DNA of 30,798 nt from Teratosphaeria epicoccoides (Eukaryota > Ascomycota > Dothideomycetes > Mycosphaerellales > Teratosphaeriaceae): contig JADDMT010000230.1 in NCBI GenBank assembly GCA_021401465.1, positions 1 to 30,798 of the forward strand, written 5' to 3'. Below are positions 1 to 10,074 of this stretch, one piece after another. Position numbers and translations under genes: made by a program. How positions within the stretch are numbered: position 1 is the stretch's first letter; each line of letters begins with the position of its first letter. Under the pieces are notes generated by a model that did no database searches, was not told where the DNA came from, and saw only the letters and a program-made list of their open reading frames with translations.

Positions 1-899
1 AGCGTCGAGGCGGCGTAGGCGGCGGCGCTACAATGTGTTAGCTGTACGCACGCGACAGGATTCGAGTAAGTAACTTACGGCTTAGTCCTCAGGACCGGCT
101 TAGAGGCAGGCTGCCTCTCGGTACGGCTCTAGGGCGTGGCCTTAGCGGCGGGAGCGGCGAATTGCTTGATGACCTTCTTGCGGATCATCCGCGTTTCGAA
201 GTCATCGTTAACAGAGGCAAGGGCCCCGAGTTGCTAACGCTGACGGCTAGTCGGATACTTCTCGACGCTAACGTTAGCCTAGCGGAAAAGTCAGCATTTC
301 ATACTTAGAGGGTACCCGCACTGTATGTGTACTATGGCGAAGGTCTCGACCCTAACGGTTAGCACCTTCAAGATCTTCTAGACTAAGTCTGCAATTAGAC
401 CTAGACAAACGTTTTCGCCTGTTAGCAGAGAGTCGAAGCGAACGCTACCATGAGAACGGTTAGCAGTCGCGGTAAAGCACGAGAGAGCGCCGAGCAGGTA
501 GGCGAGTGCCTCGCGGTACTTGGCCTGTAGCCTGTTCATAGTCAGAGTGCCTTCGGCAATCCCCTCGTCGCGCGCACTCTAGAAGTCATCGATGTTACGG
601 CAGAGCTAGTTGTACTCGCTGTATACCTCTTCAGGGAGGTCTTGGCATTTTTGGTGCTTGCCATTACAGTTAACATAATTACGGTAGACACTGCCCTCAT
701 CAAACCTGCCGACGTAGATCTCGGCTACGCTTTAGTTAGTACAAGTCACGCATACCTCGTAGGTAGGGGACGCCTTACTAACACGCGGAGGAGAGATGTG
801 TGCAGCTTGGCTACTAAGGTTGTCGAGGCATCGTCAACATAAGCGACAATCGCGGGCAGAGCGAGTAGCGTCGAACTTAGTCTGTAGCACATAAGCCAT
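1..899 (-). pseudogene. Antisense extra gene of element A, Cys-rich protein, N-terminal 300 codons
   Basis: The minus strand reads as one frame from an ATG at 899-897 (context ACAATGGCT) to the window edge without an indel. It is broken only by stop codons at Gln, Trp or Arg positions. The visible N-terminus starts MAYVLQTKFDATRSARDC. Cys lie at residues 18, 21, 24, 50, 53, 78 and 85, and Tyr at 47, 62, 72 and 75 have TAC/TAT codons that would be Cys before a G-to-A change. This suggests a metal-binding N-terminal region. A charged segment with NCNGKHQKCQDLPEEV and LCRNIDDF follows, then a probable helical region. It matches no family I can name. The gene is convergent to pol and lies between pol and the 3' LTR. 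Coding on this strand is preferred over the opposite frame because of the start context, the Cys clusters and the balanced charged composition. Confidence 0.65.
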
Positions 900-1683
900 T
901 GTAGCTAAGACGGGTTGATTGATCTTGATTGATTGATTGAAGAAGAAGGAGCTCCGGTACGGACCCGCAGACATGGCGAGGCGCAAGCTAAGCGAAGTAG
1001 GAGCGGAGGTCGATGTTAGTGTCTTAGAACAGGAAAGTTTAGGGAGCGACGAGGTTTTTATACCCTCTGACAGCCCCCCTGTTACCTACCGCAACCGTTG
1101 AGCTAGTGACTCGAACTACATGCGCAGAGCACCTGCCTTTAGTTAACTTACAAGGGGACCGAATGATGTAATAACAGATAACGCGGCCGTTACGCATGTG
1201 CGCCGACTGCACTCGTGCTAGCCTACTAGCATGGAAATGTGGCGAGGCCCGCGCTAGGAGCGCGCTCCTGCCGTTTCGAGCGGCGCGCGTAGAGCGTCCG
1301 CGCACTTTCCTACTACCCCGAGGTTCTGCGACACGTTCTTCATGGTCACGACTAAATAGGGACGGCCAAGCTACTTGGCGAGGCCGGCGCGCATGCTCGC
1401 CCTATAATTTCAAGGATTGACCGAAGTACGTACTCATGGTTTCCTGATATCTCGATCTGCATGTAAAGCGAAGGTGTTACGAAGCCGCCTAACATGTGAC
1501 AGATTGAAACCCGCCTAAGTTAGCAGCCTCCGCCCCGTACTCGCTGCGAAGGTGTTAAGGTGTACGCATGACACATGTTGCGCAGGCTATCTACCTATTC
1601 ACCCTTGCGCGGTGTGAGCGTGCTACATCCCGTACCCTATATGTTCCGCGTGCGTTACTTAGTAAGGCTAGGGACATCCTCAT
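900..1683. other. Non-coding 3' region of element A, upstream of its antisense gene
   Basis: About 780 bases between the start of the antisense gene and the polypurine tract. It matches 8916-9700. Short open frames exist on both strands, but none shows domain motifs or a pattern of stops that tracks Gln/Trp, so I call no gene. A run of GATT units (TTGATTGATCTTGATTGATTGATTG, about 914-938) sits just upstream of the antisense start. The promoter of that gene should lie here, but I see no clear TATA box. Confidence 0.5.
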
Positions 1684-1694
1684 AGGAGGAGGGG
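1684..1694 (+). other. Polypurine tract of element A
   Basis: AGGAGGAGGGG lies 3 bases before the LTR start TGATACGG. This is where the plus-strand primer of an LTR retrotransposon is expected, and it fixes both the LTR boundary and the plus orientation of the element. Confidence 0.75.
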
Positions 1695-1697
1695 CAG

Positions 1698-2262
1698 TGA
1701 TACGGTTGATACTAGGGGACCATTTGAACCGCATGGGTTCTAATGGCCGGCCTTGGCATGCAGTGACCCTGCCACATATAGCAAGGGGGTCCTTCGTACA
1801 TACGTTAGCTCGTATGTCGTCCGAGTAGGATCAGTTGTCGACGTAGGACGCCCCCACGTCGCTGACCCTACGGTACCCCTACGGGGTTAGGCTTAGACAT
1901 GCTTTCCCTAATTAAGGAGCGTCGGGGGTTATAAGCACCCTTAGCGCCACCTCTGCAATAAGCAGAAAGCAGCGCTATCTTGTACCTACTAAAAGGTCGG
2001 ATTACTCTGTCACACTGCGAGATATTTTCATATCATATAGCACATACATCTATATCACCTACGTCGCTAACCCTACGATACCCCTACGGGGATAGGCTTG
2101 GACATGCTTTCCCTAATTAAGGGGCGTCAGGGGTTATAAGCACCCTTAGCGCTACCTCTGCGATAAGCAGAAAGTAGCGCTATCTTGTACCTATTAAGAG
2201 GTCAGATTACTCTGTCACACTACGAGATATTTTCATATTATATAGCATATATATCTATATTA
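1698..2262 (+). repeat. LTR shared by tandem elements A and B, with internal tandem duplication
   Basis: The LTR starts TGATACGG at 1698, reaches a TATATCA end at 2057, and is followed by a second copy of its last 205 bases (2058-2262, ending TATATTA). The 360-base unit matches 9715-10074, and its first 257 bases match 30542-30798. The third copy begins exactly at the TG, with unrelated sequence on its left, which confirms the 5' boundary. A TTATAAG motif at about 1929 could serve as a TATA element. Confidence 0.8.
1853..2262 (+). repeat. 205-bp tandem duplication of the LTR 3' part
   Basis: Unit one is about 1853-2057 and unit two about 2058-2262. Both contain the motifs CCCTAATTAAGG, GGGGTTATAAGCACCC and ATAAGCAGAAAG in the same order. 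The other complete LTR of this family (9715-10074) has a single unit, so the duplication is specific to this site. Confidence 0.85.
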
Positions 2263-2536
2263 GTTCTGCTTTCTCCCCCCTGCTTTGCAGTCTAGCAGAG
2301 AATACTACGATATATCTAGAGTACTACGTACTCGCAACTAACACGTAGCAAGCGCTATCCTAAGCGCCTACGATAGCGAAGCTAGCCTAAGTAAATAGCC
2401 TGCAGAAGTACCTCCTACGAGTAACACTGCATTAAGCGACAGTTCTGCTAGAGGCTAATTACGTAGCAGATAAGGCAATAGGCCCCCTATATAGGGACTG
2501 CAGCTAACCCTGACTATCGACCTAGCCCTTATAGCC
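2263..2536 (+). other. Leader of element B between 5' LTR and gag
   Basis: No coding signal. The sequence right after the LTR (GTTCTGCTTTCTCCCCCC) has no TGG start typical of a tRNA-complementary primer binding site, so the priming mode cannot be read from it. Confidence 0.45.
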
Positions 2537-3640
2537 ATGATTGTTAATTAGGTCGCAAACTACCTTGCAAACTAGAGCTAGAGCTATACTGCTTCTAGTA
2601 GCGATAACAGAGAGGACGACAAAGACGTCGCTATAAGCAGTACTAATAAACTAGCGGACGAAGAAATCTAGCGAGATTTCATACTAGGGACCTACGGAGA
2701 CAACTCGCTAGTAGGCATAGACCCTCCGCGTATGCCTGCAAGTCTAGTGCCTAAATTTAGGGCTATAGTAGGCTAACCTAGAGGCAGTCGTAACGCATGT
2801 AACCTAAAGCTGTTTAAGGGAGACACCTTAAAGGAGGCTCGAACTTTCTTGCAGGCGTGTAAGGCAGTTTTTATGCTTAACCTATGTAGATATTCTATAG
2901 AGGGCAAACGAGTCGCCTTTAGTATGATGTAGCTTAAAGAGGATAAAGAACCTCGTAATAATTAGCATGAGCGGTATAACCTTATGCGGGTCTACGACAG
3001 AACGTATACATAGGCGGACTTTCGCTAGTTCTGTGTCGACTAGGTCGAGGATCTAGGGAACCGCGCCCTTACTATGTCTGTCGAGTATGAGAAGGCTAAG
3101 CAGGGGAAGGGACAAACTACCTCTAGCTTCGCTACCTACCTCGCTACGCTTAAGGGACAGATGCTACTATATACTAAAATGTAACGTATGTAGCACCTAC
3201 TCGTCAAACTTGATGACAATCTTCAGAACATAATCATGACTTTTCATGAACTTCTAACAACTCGGCAAGACCTCGTGTCCCTTACGACATGTATAGAGAT
3301 TACCTTGAAGCGAAATAGAAAATTAGGCAGTAAGGATAATAAGCGTCTAAGCCCTAAGGACCTACTAAAGGGCCGCTATTACAAGCGCCCTAAGGGTCAC
3401 GTCTAACGCAGTAGTTCATTCTAGAGGAGCAAGCCCTCTAAGCCTAAAGACAGTAGCGAGAAGCCTCTAAGTAGCTGCTATATCTGTAGAGTAAGAGACT
3501 ACTAGGCGGCTTACTATCCTAAACGAAGTAATAGAAAAAAGGTAAGCAAGGTGTCTGAAACCTCCCTAGAGGGGAGGCGAAAGAAGGACAAGCCTAAGAC
3601 AACCGAATAGCTACTGCGGGTATCTAAGCTGTCTGTTACT
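2537..3640 (+). pseudogene. gag: Gag of element B
   Basis: The capsid polyprotein packages element RNA into virus-like particles. The frame opens at ATG 2537 (MIVN, with CAG/CAA turned to stops soon after) and runs without an indel into protease and RT. The capsid-like stretch is at about residues 90-260: KLFKGDTLKEARTFL near 2807, then an ADFR...F segment and NRALTMSVEYEKAKQGKG near 3058. A basic linker follows. A CCHC zinc knuckle begins at 3476 (CYIC); its His and last Cys are now Tyr (TAC, TAT), both explained by CpA-to-TpA change. Stops fall where Gln or Trp is normal. There is no separation from pol by a frame change in this family: knuckle, protease and RT share one frame. Confidence 0.8.
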
Positions 3641-6600
3641 AATAGTGTAGACTCGTGGCCTGCCTAGCGCCTATCCGGTATAGTCTAAGTTAATAGCTCG
3701 CTTAAGCTAGTAGACTGTATGCTAGACAACCTTGCGGAGGTTAACGTGATACCCTAGCGGGTAATCGTATAGCTCGGTTTAAAGCTAATCCTAGGAGCCC
3801 TGCTACCTACTATGAAGTCCTTTTAGGGCGAAGTCGTAGCGGCTTAAGGCGCGTATAACGTGCGCCTCTAACTTGCGGACTCCTCGGGAGAAGTGCGTAA
3901 GACTAACGAAGTCTTCTACGCTAAAGACGTTCCTAATAAGGAGCTCCTACTCGGCCGCCCTTAGCGCCACAAGCAGGGAGTCGTTGTTAATAGAGCTACT
4001 AACAATTAGTTCTATAGCTCTATAGGCGAAGTTCCTATAGTAAGGATACGTGACGCACATAGCTTCTATAAGGACATAAAGAAGGTCTAATGTATGTATG
4101 TAGTCTACATACGGAACATTAAGGAAGACGTTACCCTTCCGCCTAAGTTAGAGGAATACGCCGATATTTTCGACGTAGAGGCTACGGCCTATGCCTAGGC
4201 CCTAGACGCGGAACATGCGATTAACCTCAAGGAGGGTTACAATCCTCCGTATTAGCCTCTATACCCTATGTCAGAATCGTAGCTCGAAACACTTCGAGAC
4301 TATCTCTACAAGGCGCAAAGAAACACGTAGATCCGACGAAGCAACAGCAAGGCTAGAGCGCTAGTTATGTTCGTCCTAAAGAAGAATAACACGCTCCGCC
4401 TATACGTTAACTATAGGGGCCTTAACGTAGTAACTTAGAAGAACCGCTGCCCCCTACTACTTATTAGCGAGACGCTTAACCGCCTTAGTCGCGCTACTAT
4501 CTTCTTGTCTATCAACTTAAAGGACGCCTACTACTAGATACTAATCCGAAAAGGTAACAAGTAGAAGACTATGTTCTAAACGTAGTATAGACACTTTAAG
4601 TATATAGTGATGCTATTTAGCTTAACTAATGTACTAGCGACGTTCTAAGCGTATATTAACCGGGCCCTAGCCAGCCTCGTTAACACCTGCTACGTAGTAT
4701 ATTTAGACGATATACTAGTCTACTCTGACTTGAAGGAGGAGCATATTCGGCATCTAAGGATAGTGCTCGAACGGCTCTACAAGTTCGCTCTATATGCGAA
4801 CCTAAAGAAGTGCTTATTCCTAACAGATAGGATTAAGTTTCTTAGATACATCGTCTCTATAGAAGGAGTCATTATAGATAACTAAAGAGTGTCTGTAATC
4901 ACAGAGTAGCTATAGCTAACTACTCTCTAAGAAGTACAGGTATTCCTAGGATTTACTAACTTCTATCGCAGATTTATACGATCCTACTCGAAGATCGTGG
5001 CTCCCCTTACAGCCCTTACAAAGGGCGCGATTCGAGGAAAAAAGCTAGGGATAGTGCCTTAGGAGGAGGCTTAGAGCAAAGCTTTCTCTAAACTTAAAGC
5101 AGCTTTTTAAACTACGCCTATACTTCGGCACTTTGACCCTACTACGAAGATCCGAATAGAGACCGATACTTCAAAATTCGCAATAGCCGCAATTATATCG
5201 CAGCTCTAGTCACACGAAGGTAGTACGTAATAGTACCTGATTACCTTCTAGTCGCGGAAGATAGAGGGCGCTAAACTTAACTACGAGACTTACGACTAAG
5301 AGCTTTTAGCTATTATTGACGGCTTCAAGGAGTACTAACACTACCTCGAAGGCATAGCGTACCCTATTAAGGTACTTACTGACTATAACAACCTTCGCGG
5401 CTTCATAGGCATGAAGTAGCTAAGTAGTCGGCAAGCAAGGTAGGTGACTTTCCTCGCTAGCTTTGACTTCGTTATCTAGCATCGTTCTAGAAAGACGAAC
5501 CTAGCTAATAGTCCTTCGTGACAACTAGACTACGACACTAGGGAGCAGGGTAACTAATAGCTCCTCCCTATGCTATAAACAAAGCTTGTAGTTTAGGGTA
5601 GTAACCTGTTATTAGCTCCTCTTGTAGGTTGACTGCGGGTCTAATAGGGCCTCACGGCCTCCGCTAGTGACGAACCCTCCTACCTAGCGGTTGTAGCGAC
5701 CATGTCTAGCTTAATCTGTGCGGTAGTTAACTAGCTTACATGTAGTAAGCATGTAATGTCTAAAGAACCCTTTAAAGAAGTCTCGAGACTTATTTAGCGG
5801 TTACAAGAGCGAGAACTAGAGTTACTTAGTAAGGGTGTAGCCCTCTAGGACACTACAGGTAGTCTGAAGTACTAGACTAAGTTAGGCGACTTGTAGTACT
5901 TTAACAATAGGCTCTACGTACCTGCTAACTACATACTCTGTTCGTAGCTCCTCTGTATTTATTATAACGATAAACTTGCGGGCCATTTTAGCGTAGAGAA
6001 GACAAACGCGCTTCTTAGACGCAAATACTAGTAGCTAACGCTAGAACAGGATGTCTCTGACTATGTCAAATCCTGCTAGATATGCTAGATTAGCAAATCT
6101 TAGCGCTATTGCCCCTATAGTAATGCTTAGGCGCTCCTACTACTAGAGAGACTATAGCAAGACTTGACTATAGATTTTATCACTGATTTGCTGCTAGCAA
6201 GGTAGAGAGGCGATATAGTTAATGCTGTCCTTATAGTAGTTAACTAATACTCGAAGATAAATGTCTTCATCCTATGTACGAAAAAGTACACAAGCGGCAA
6301 GCTTACGCGACTACTTTGCAACGAAGTTATACGACGCTTTAGTGTCCCCTAAAGTATCCTATTAGATCGAGGTTCTGTCTTTACTAGTAAATACTAGCAA
6401 TAATTTATGTTTAAGGCGTGTGTTAAATACCGCCTAAGTACAGTATTCTATCTACAGACTAATAGTTAGACTAAACGTATGAACTAGACTCTTAAGTAGT
6501 ACCTTTAGTGCTACTACGCTAAGAACTAGGATACCTAGGCTAACGTAATTCCTATAGTAGAATTTGCAGTTAGTAATAGCGTGTATGCTACTATGCGCAT

Positions 6601-7274
6601 GTCGCCATTTCAGATTCTTTATAGCTTTAATAGAAATACACCTAGAACCGCCTTAGGACGAGTCTTCTAAGGAGAGGGTACTAGCTGCCATGGAATTAGC
6701 GCGGCGTATACGCGAGGTACATTCAGTGCTAATAGAACACTAGAAAAAGGCCCTAGAATCCTAGATTAAACATAATAACGCCTATGCTAAACCGATGTAG
6801 TACGTAGTTAGTACAAAGGTGTTACTATTAACAAAGAATCTCAAGCTAAAACTTCCAAGTAAGAAGATGACGCTAAGGTTCGTCGGACCCTTCTAGATAC
6901 GTAACGTGATAGGCTCGCAGGCATACTAGCTATCGTTACTATTGTCGTATCGTGTGCATGACGTCTTCTACGTATCTCTACTCGAACTATAGGTACAGCG
7001 CAAGGGCGAAGAGCCTGCAGACCTAATGCTAGTAGCAGAAGAGAACGAAGAGTAGGAAGTTAAGGGTATTAAGGACAGTATGCGGCGTAAAGGCGCAACG
7101 TACTATCTAGTGAAGTAGAAAGGATACCTACCTAAGTACACATAATAGGTTCTAGCTAAGGACTACAAGAACACTCTAGAAGCTATTCGTGAATTCGAAG
7201 AGCGGAGGAGGCGTAAGCAGGGCTTAAGAAGGTTAATTTGTAGGAAGATAAGAGTTTTAGAGCAGAATTCTTAA
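3641..7274 (+). pseudogene. pol: Pol of element B: protease, RT, RNase H, integrase, chromodomain
   Basis: Domains in order. A protease-like segment at 3700-3960 has LDNLAEVNVI where D-S/T-G is usual, so its active site is atypical. The RT at about 4210-4900 shows NPPY, LRLYVNYRGLN and the catalytic YVVYLDDILVYS at 4691-4726. RNase H is at about 5125-5410 (IETDTSKFAIAA, YLEGIAYPIKVLTDYNNL). The integrase has a zinc-binding region at about 5970-6110 and a core with IDFITDL near 6173 and LLDRGSVFTSKY at 6362. Its final catalytic Glu (TERVNQ in relatives) reads TKRMN, with AAA at 6473, a G-to-A change. A frame slip of one base lies at about 6660-6690, after which the integrase C-terminus and a chromodomain (YYLVK-stop-KGYLPKYT, 7101-7190) continue. 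The true stop is uncertain because RIP makes false ones. Confidence 0.85.
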
Positions 7275-7344
7275 CACGTGTATGTAGTAAATAACGCGCG
7301 AAGTAACAACGAGAAGCAAACGCCCTACTTATACATTATTAATG

Positions 7345-7560
7345 CCTAAAGGCACACCTAGAAAAAAAAAACCTAAGGAGAACGAGAGACATGCTTAGAT
7401 TAGCTTCATAGCTAATGCTTAGCGACTACTAGTCGAGGGCTTCCTGACTAAACCCGAAGCAGAAGAGTCTTTCTTGTTACGGTCTGCTAGGGACTACCTA
7501 CCTGCATAGGGTCTACTAAACACCCTGAAGCAACTATAAGTAACAGGAGTAGTAACGCTA
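7345..7560 (+). other. Possible short plus-strand frame after pol of B
   Basis: From ATG 7345 the plus strand reads MPKGTPRKKKPKENERHA and then about 50 further residues with stops only at Gln/Trp-type positions, including EAEESFLLRSARDYLPA. It could be a small extra protein or the mirror image of the C-terminus of the antisense gene. RIP removes CpA and hence both TCA and TGA, so open frames on both strands are expected and this cannot be decided by eye. Confidence 0.25.
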
Positions 7561-8915
7561 CGAAGAGAGGCTAGCATCTTCTTCTTTAGTAGGTTGTAAG
7601 GGAGCTTGTCTTTAGAGCCTATAGTAGCTAGAGAGCTAGCGACATCCTTACCGCGCCTAGTCGTAACAACTACCTCATCCTTAGTATTAGAAGGTAAAGA
7701 GACTTAGGCGCGCTTACAGCTGTCGCGCTTAGCCCTCGAGATTATCTTGCGCTTCTTGACATAAGTGTCGACTATATCATCAGACTTAGTGTCTCCCTTA
7801 GGCGTAACTAGTATGGCAACACTATAGCGCGAAGGGATCACGTTAGGACCGAAGGTATCCTAGACGTCGTCATCCTCCTCATCCTTAAAGATCTGGCCTA
7901 GAGGCTTGTGCCTTAGCGTCTTGGCAGACGTAGTGCGGATTACAAGTAGGGAAGGTTTAGCTTCCTTGTCGATAACCTTAATTTTAGCCCTAGCCTTCTT
8001 CTTCTTCTTAGACAGTAGCGTCGAGGCGGCGTAAGCGGCGGCGCTACGATGTGTTAGCTATACGCACGCGACAGGATTTAAGTAAGTAACTTATGGCTTA
8101 GTCCTTAGGACTAGCTTAGAGGCAGGCTACCTCTCGGTATGGCGCTAGGGCGTAGCCTTAGCGGCAGGAACGGTGAATTGCTTGATAACCTTCTTGCGGA
8201 TTATCTGCATCTTAAAGTTATCGTCAATAGAGGCAAGGGCCCCGAGTTACTAACGCTAGCGGCTAGTCGGATATTTCTCGACGCTAACGTTAGCCTAGCA
8301 GAGAAAGTCAGCATTTATACTTAGAGGGTACCTGCACTATATGCGTACTATAGCGAAGGTCTTGACCCTAACAGTTAGCACCTTCAAGATCTTCTAGACT
8401 AAGTCTACGATTAGACCTAGACAAACGTTTTCGCCTGTTAGTAGAGAGTCGAAGCGAACACTGCCGTAAGAATAGTTAGTAGTTGTAGTAAAGCATAAGA
8501 GGGTGCCAAGTAGGTAGGCGAGTGCCTTGTAGTACTTAGCCTGTAGCCTGTTTATAGTTAGAGTACCTTTAGTAACCCCCTTGTCGCGCGTACTCTAAAA
8601 GTCATCGATGTTACGGCAGAGCTAGTTGTACTCGCTATACACCTCTTTAGGGAGGTCTTAGCATTTTTGATGCTTGCTATTACAGTTAGCATAATTGTAG
8701 TAGACACTACTCTCATTAAATCTGCTAACGTAGATCTTAGCTACGCTTCGGTTAGTACAAGCTACGCATACCTCGCGGGTAGGGGACGCCTTACTAACAC
8801 GCGGAGGAGAGATGTATGCAGCTTAGCTACTAAGGTTGTCAAGGCATTATCGACACAAGCGACAGTCGCAGGCAGAGCGAGTAGTGTCGAACTTAGTCTG
8901 TAGCACATAAGCTAT
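7560..8915 (-). pseudogene. Antisense extra gene of element B, Cys-rich protein
   Basis: Same gene as at 1-899, here complete. The start codon corresponds to 8915-8913, where the ATG of copy A has become ATA, a C-to-T change at CpA on the plus strand. The first 300 codons align with copy A without an indel. After them comes a lysine run (SKKKKKARAKIKV, from 8012), an acidic patch (KDEEDDDV near 7880) and a basic tail, about 450 codons in all. The 3' end is tentative, since the frame stays open to about 7345 apart from TAG/TAA. The order is Cys-rich N-terminus, helical middle, basic-acidic-basic C-terminus. Function is unknown; nucleic-acid binding is only an inference from charge and Cys. It faces pol tail to tail. 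Confidence 0.6.
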
Positions 8916-9700
8916 TATTGCTAGGATAAGTCGATTAATCTTAATTGATTAATTGAAGAAGAAGGAGCTCTAGTTCAGACCTGCTAACACGGCAAGGCGC
9001 AAGCTAAGCGAAATTGAAGCGGAGGTTAATGTTAGTGTTTTAGAACAGGAAGTTTAGGAAAGTAGCGAGGTTTTTATACCCTTCGACAGCCCCCTCTGTT
9101 GCCTACCGTAACCGTTAAGCTAGTAACTCGAACTACATGCGTAGAGTACCTACCTTTAGTTAACTTATAAGGGGACCGAATAATGCAAGAACAGATAACG
9201 CGGCTGTTACGCATGTACGCTAACTATACTCGTGCTAGTCTATTAGCATGAAAATGTAGCGAGACCTGCGCTAGGAGCACGCTCCTACTGTTTCAAGCAG
9301 TACGCGTAGAGTGTCCGTATACATTCCTACTACCCCGAGGTTCTGCAACACGTTCTTCATAGTCACGACTAAATAGGGACAGCCAAGCTACTTAGCAAGG
9401 CTAGCGCGCATGCTTGCCCTACTATTTCAAAGATTAACTAAAGTATGTACTTGTAGTTTCCTGATATCTTGATCTACATGTAAAGCAAAGGTATTACGAA
9501 GCTGCCTAACATGTGACAGATTAAAACCTGCCCAAGTTAGTAGCCTCTACCCTGTACTCGCTACGAAGGTGTTAAGGTATATACATGACATATGTTACGT
9601 AGGCTATCTACCTATTTACTCTTACGTAGTATAAGTGTGCTATATCCCGTACCCTATATGTTCTACGTGTATTACTTAGTAAGGCTAGGGACATCCTCAT
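8916..9700. other. Non-coding 3' region of element B
   Basis: Copy of 900-1683 with heavier C-to-T/G-to-A change. No gene is supported. The GATT-rich run upstream of the antisense start is still visible at about 8935-8955. Confidence 0.5.
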
Positions 9701-9711
9701 AGGAGGAGGGG
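9701..9711 (+). other. Polypurine tract of element B
   Basis: AGGAGGAGGGG, identical to that of copy A and just before the 3' LTR. Preservation is expected, because the tract contains no CpA on the plus strand and no TpG. Confidence 0.75.
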
Positions 9712-9714
9712 TAG

Positions 9715-10074
9715 TAATATAGTTAATACTAGGGGGCTATTAGAACCGCATAGGTTCCGATGCCCGCCCTTAGCATGTAGTAACTCTACTACACATAGTA
9801 AGGGGGTCCTTCATACATACGTTAGCTTATATGTCGTCTAAGTAGGATTAATAGTTGACGTAGGATGCCCTTATGTCGCTAACCCTATAATACCCCTACA
9901 GGGATAGGCTTAGACATGCTTTCCCTAATTAAGGGGCGTTAGGGGTTATAAGCACCCTTAGCGCTACCTCTATAATAAGCAGAAAGCAGCGCTATCTTGT
10001 ACCTATTAAGAGGTCGGATTACTCTGTCATACTACGAGATATTTTCATATTATATAGCATATATATCTATATTA
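9715..10074 (+). repeat. 3' LTR of element B
   Basis: 360 bases matching 1698-2057 but with heavy transitions; even the terminal TG...CA reads TA...TA. It has a single copy of the 3' part, unlike the 5' LTR. Its right end abuts a TRIM-like element. Confidence 0.85.

Larger units (their letters stand above)
1..2057 (+). mobile_element. Element A: 3' end of an LTR chromovirus, tandem to B
   Basis: Positions 1-1697 match 8017-9714 almost base for base, differing nearly always by C/T or G/A. They are followed by a polypurine tract and an LTR that is shared with element B. The order (antisense gene, non-coding 3' region, polypurine tract, LTR) is that of the 3' end of B, so this is a second copy of the same family whose gag-pol lies left of the window. 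It retains many more CpA and CpG dinucleotides than B, so it is younger or less mutated. Confidence 0.8.
1698..10074 (+). mobile_element. Element B: complete Ty3/gypsy chromovirus with antisense extra gene, RIP-inactivated
   Basis: About 8.4 kb: 5' LTR (1698-2262, shared with A), 274-base leader, gag-pol with chromodomain, antisense Cys-rich gene, polypurine tract at 9701-9711, 3' LTR 9715-10074. The protein order protease, RT, RNase H, integrase, chromodomain is that of chromoviruses (Ty3/gypsy group). All long frames carry many TAG/TAA codons at expected Gln and Trp positions and hardly any TGA, the pattern left by RIP. It cannot be autonomous. Confidence 0.85.

Noticed and set aside
642..842. 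Plus-strand open frame of 66 codons
   Set aside because: It is the mirror of the antisense Cys-rich gene and also appears at 8667-8903. It shows no motif and no independent start conservation.
1039..1828. Three short open frames on either strand in the 3' region of A
   Set aside because: Not kept open in the B copy, no motifs, and one runs across the LTR boundary. They are open because this copy has few RIP stops.
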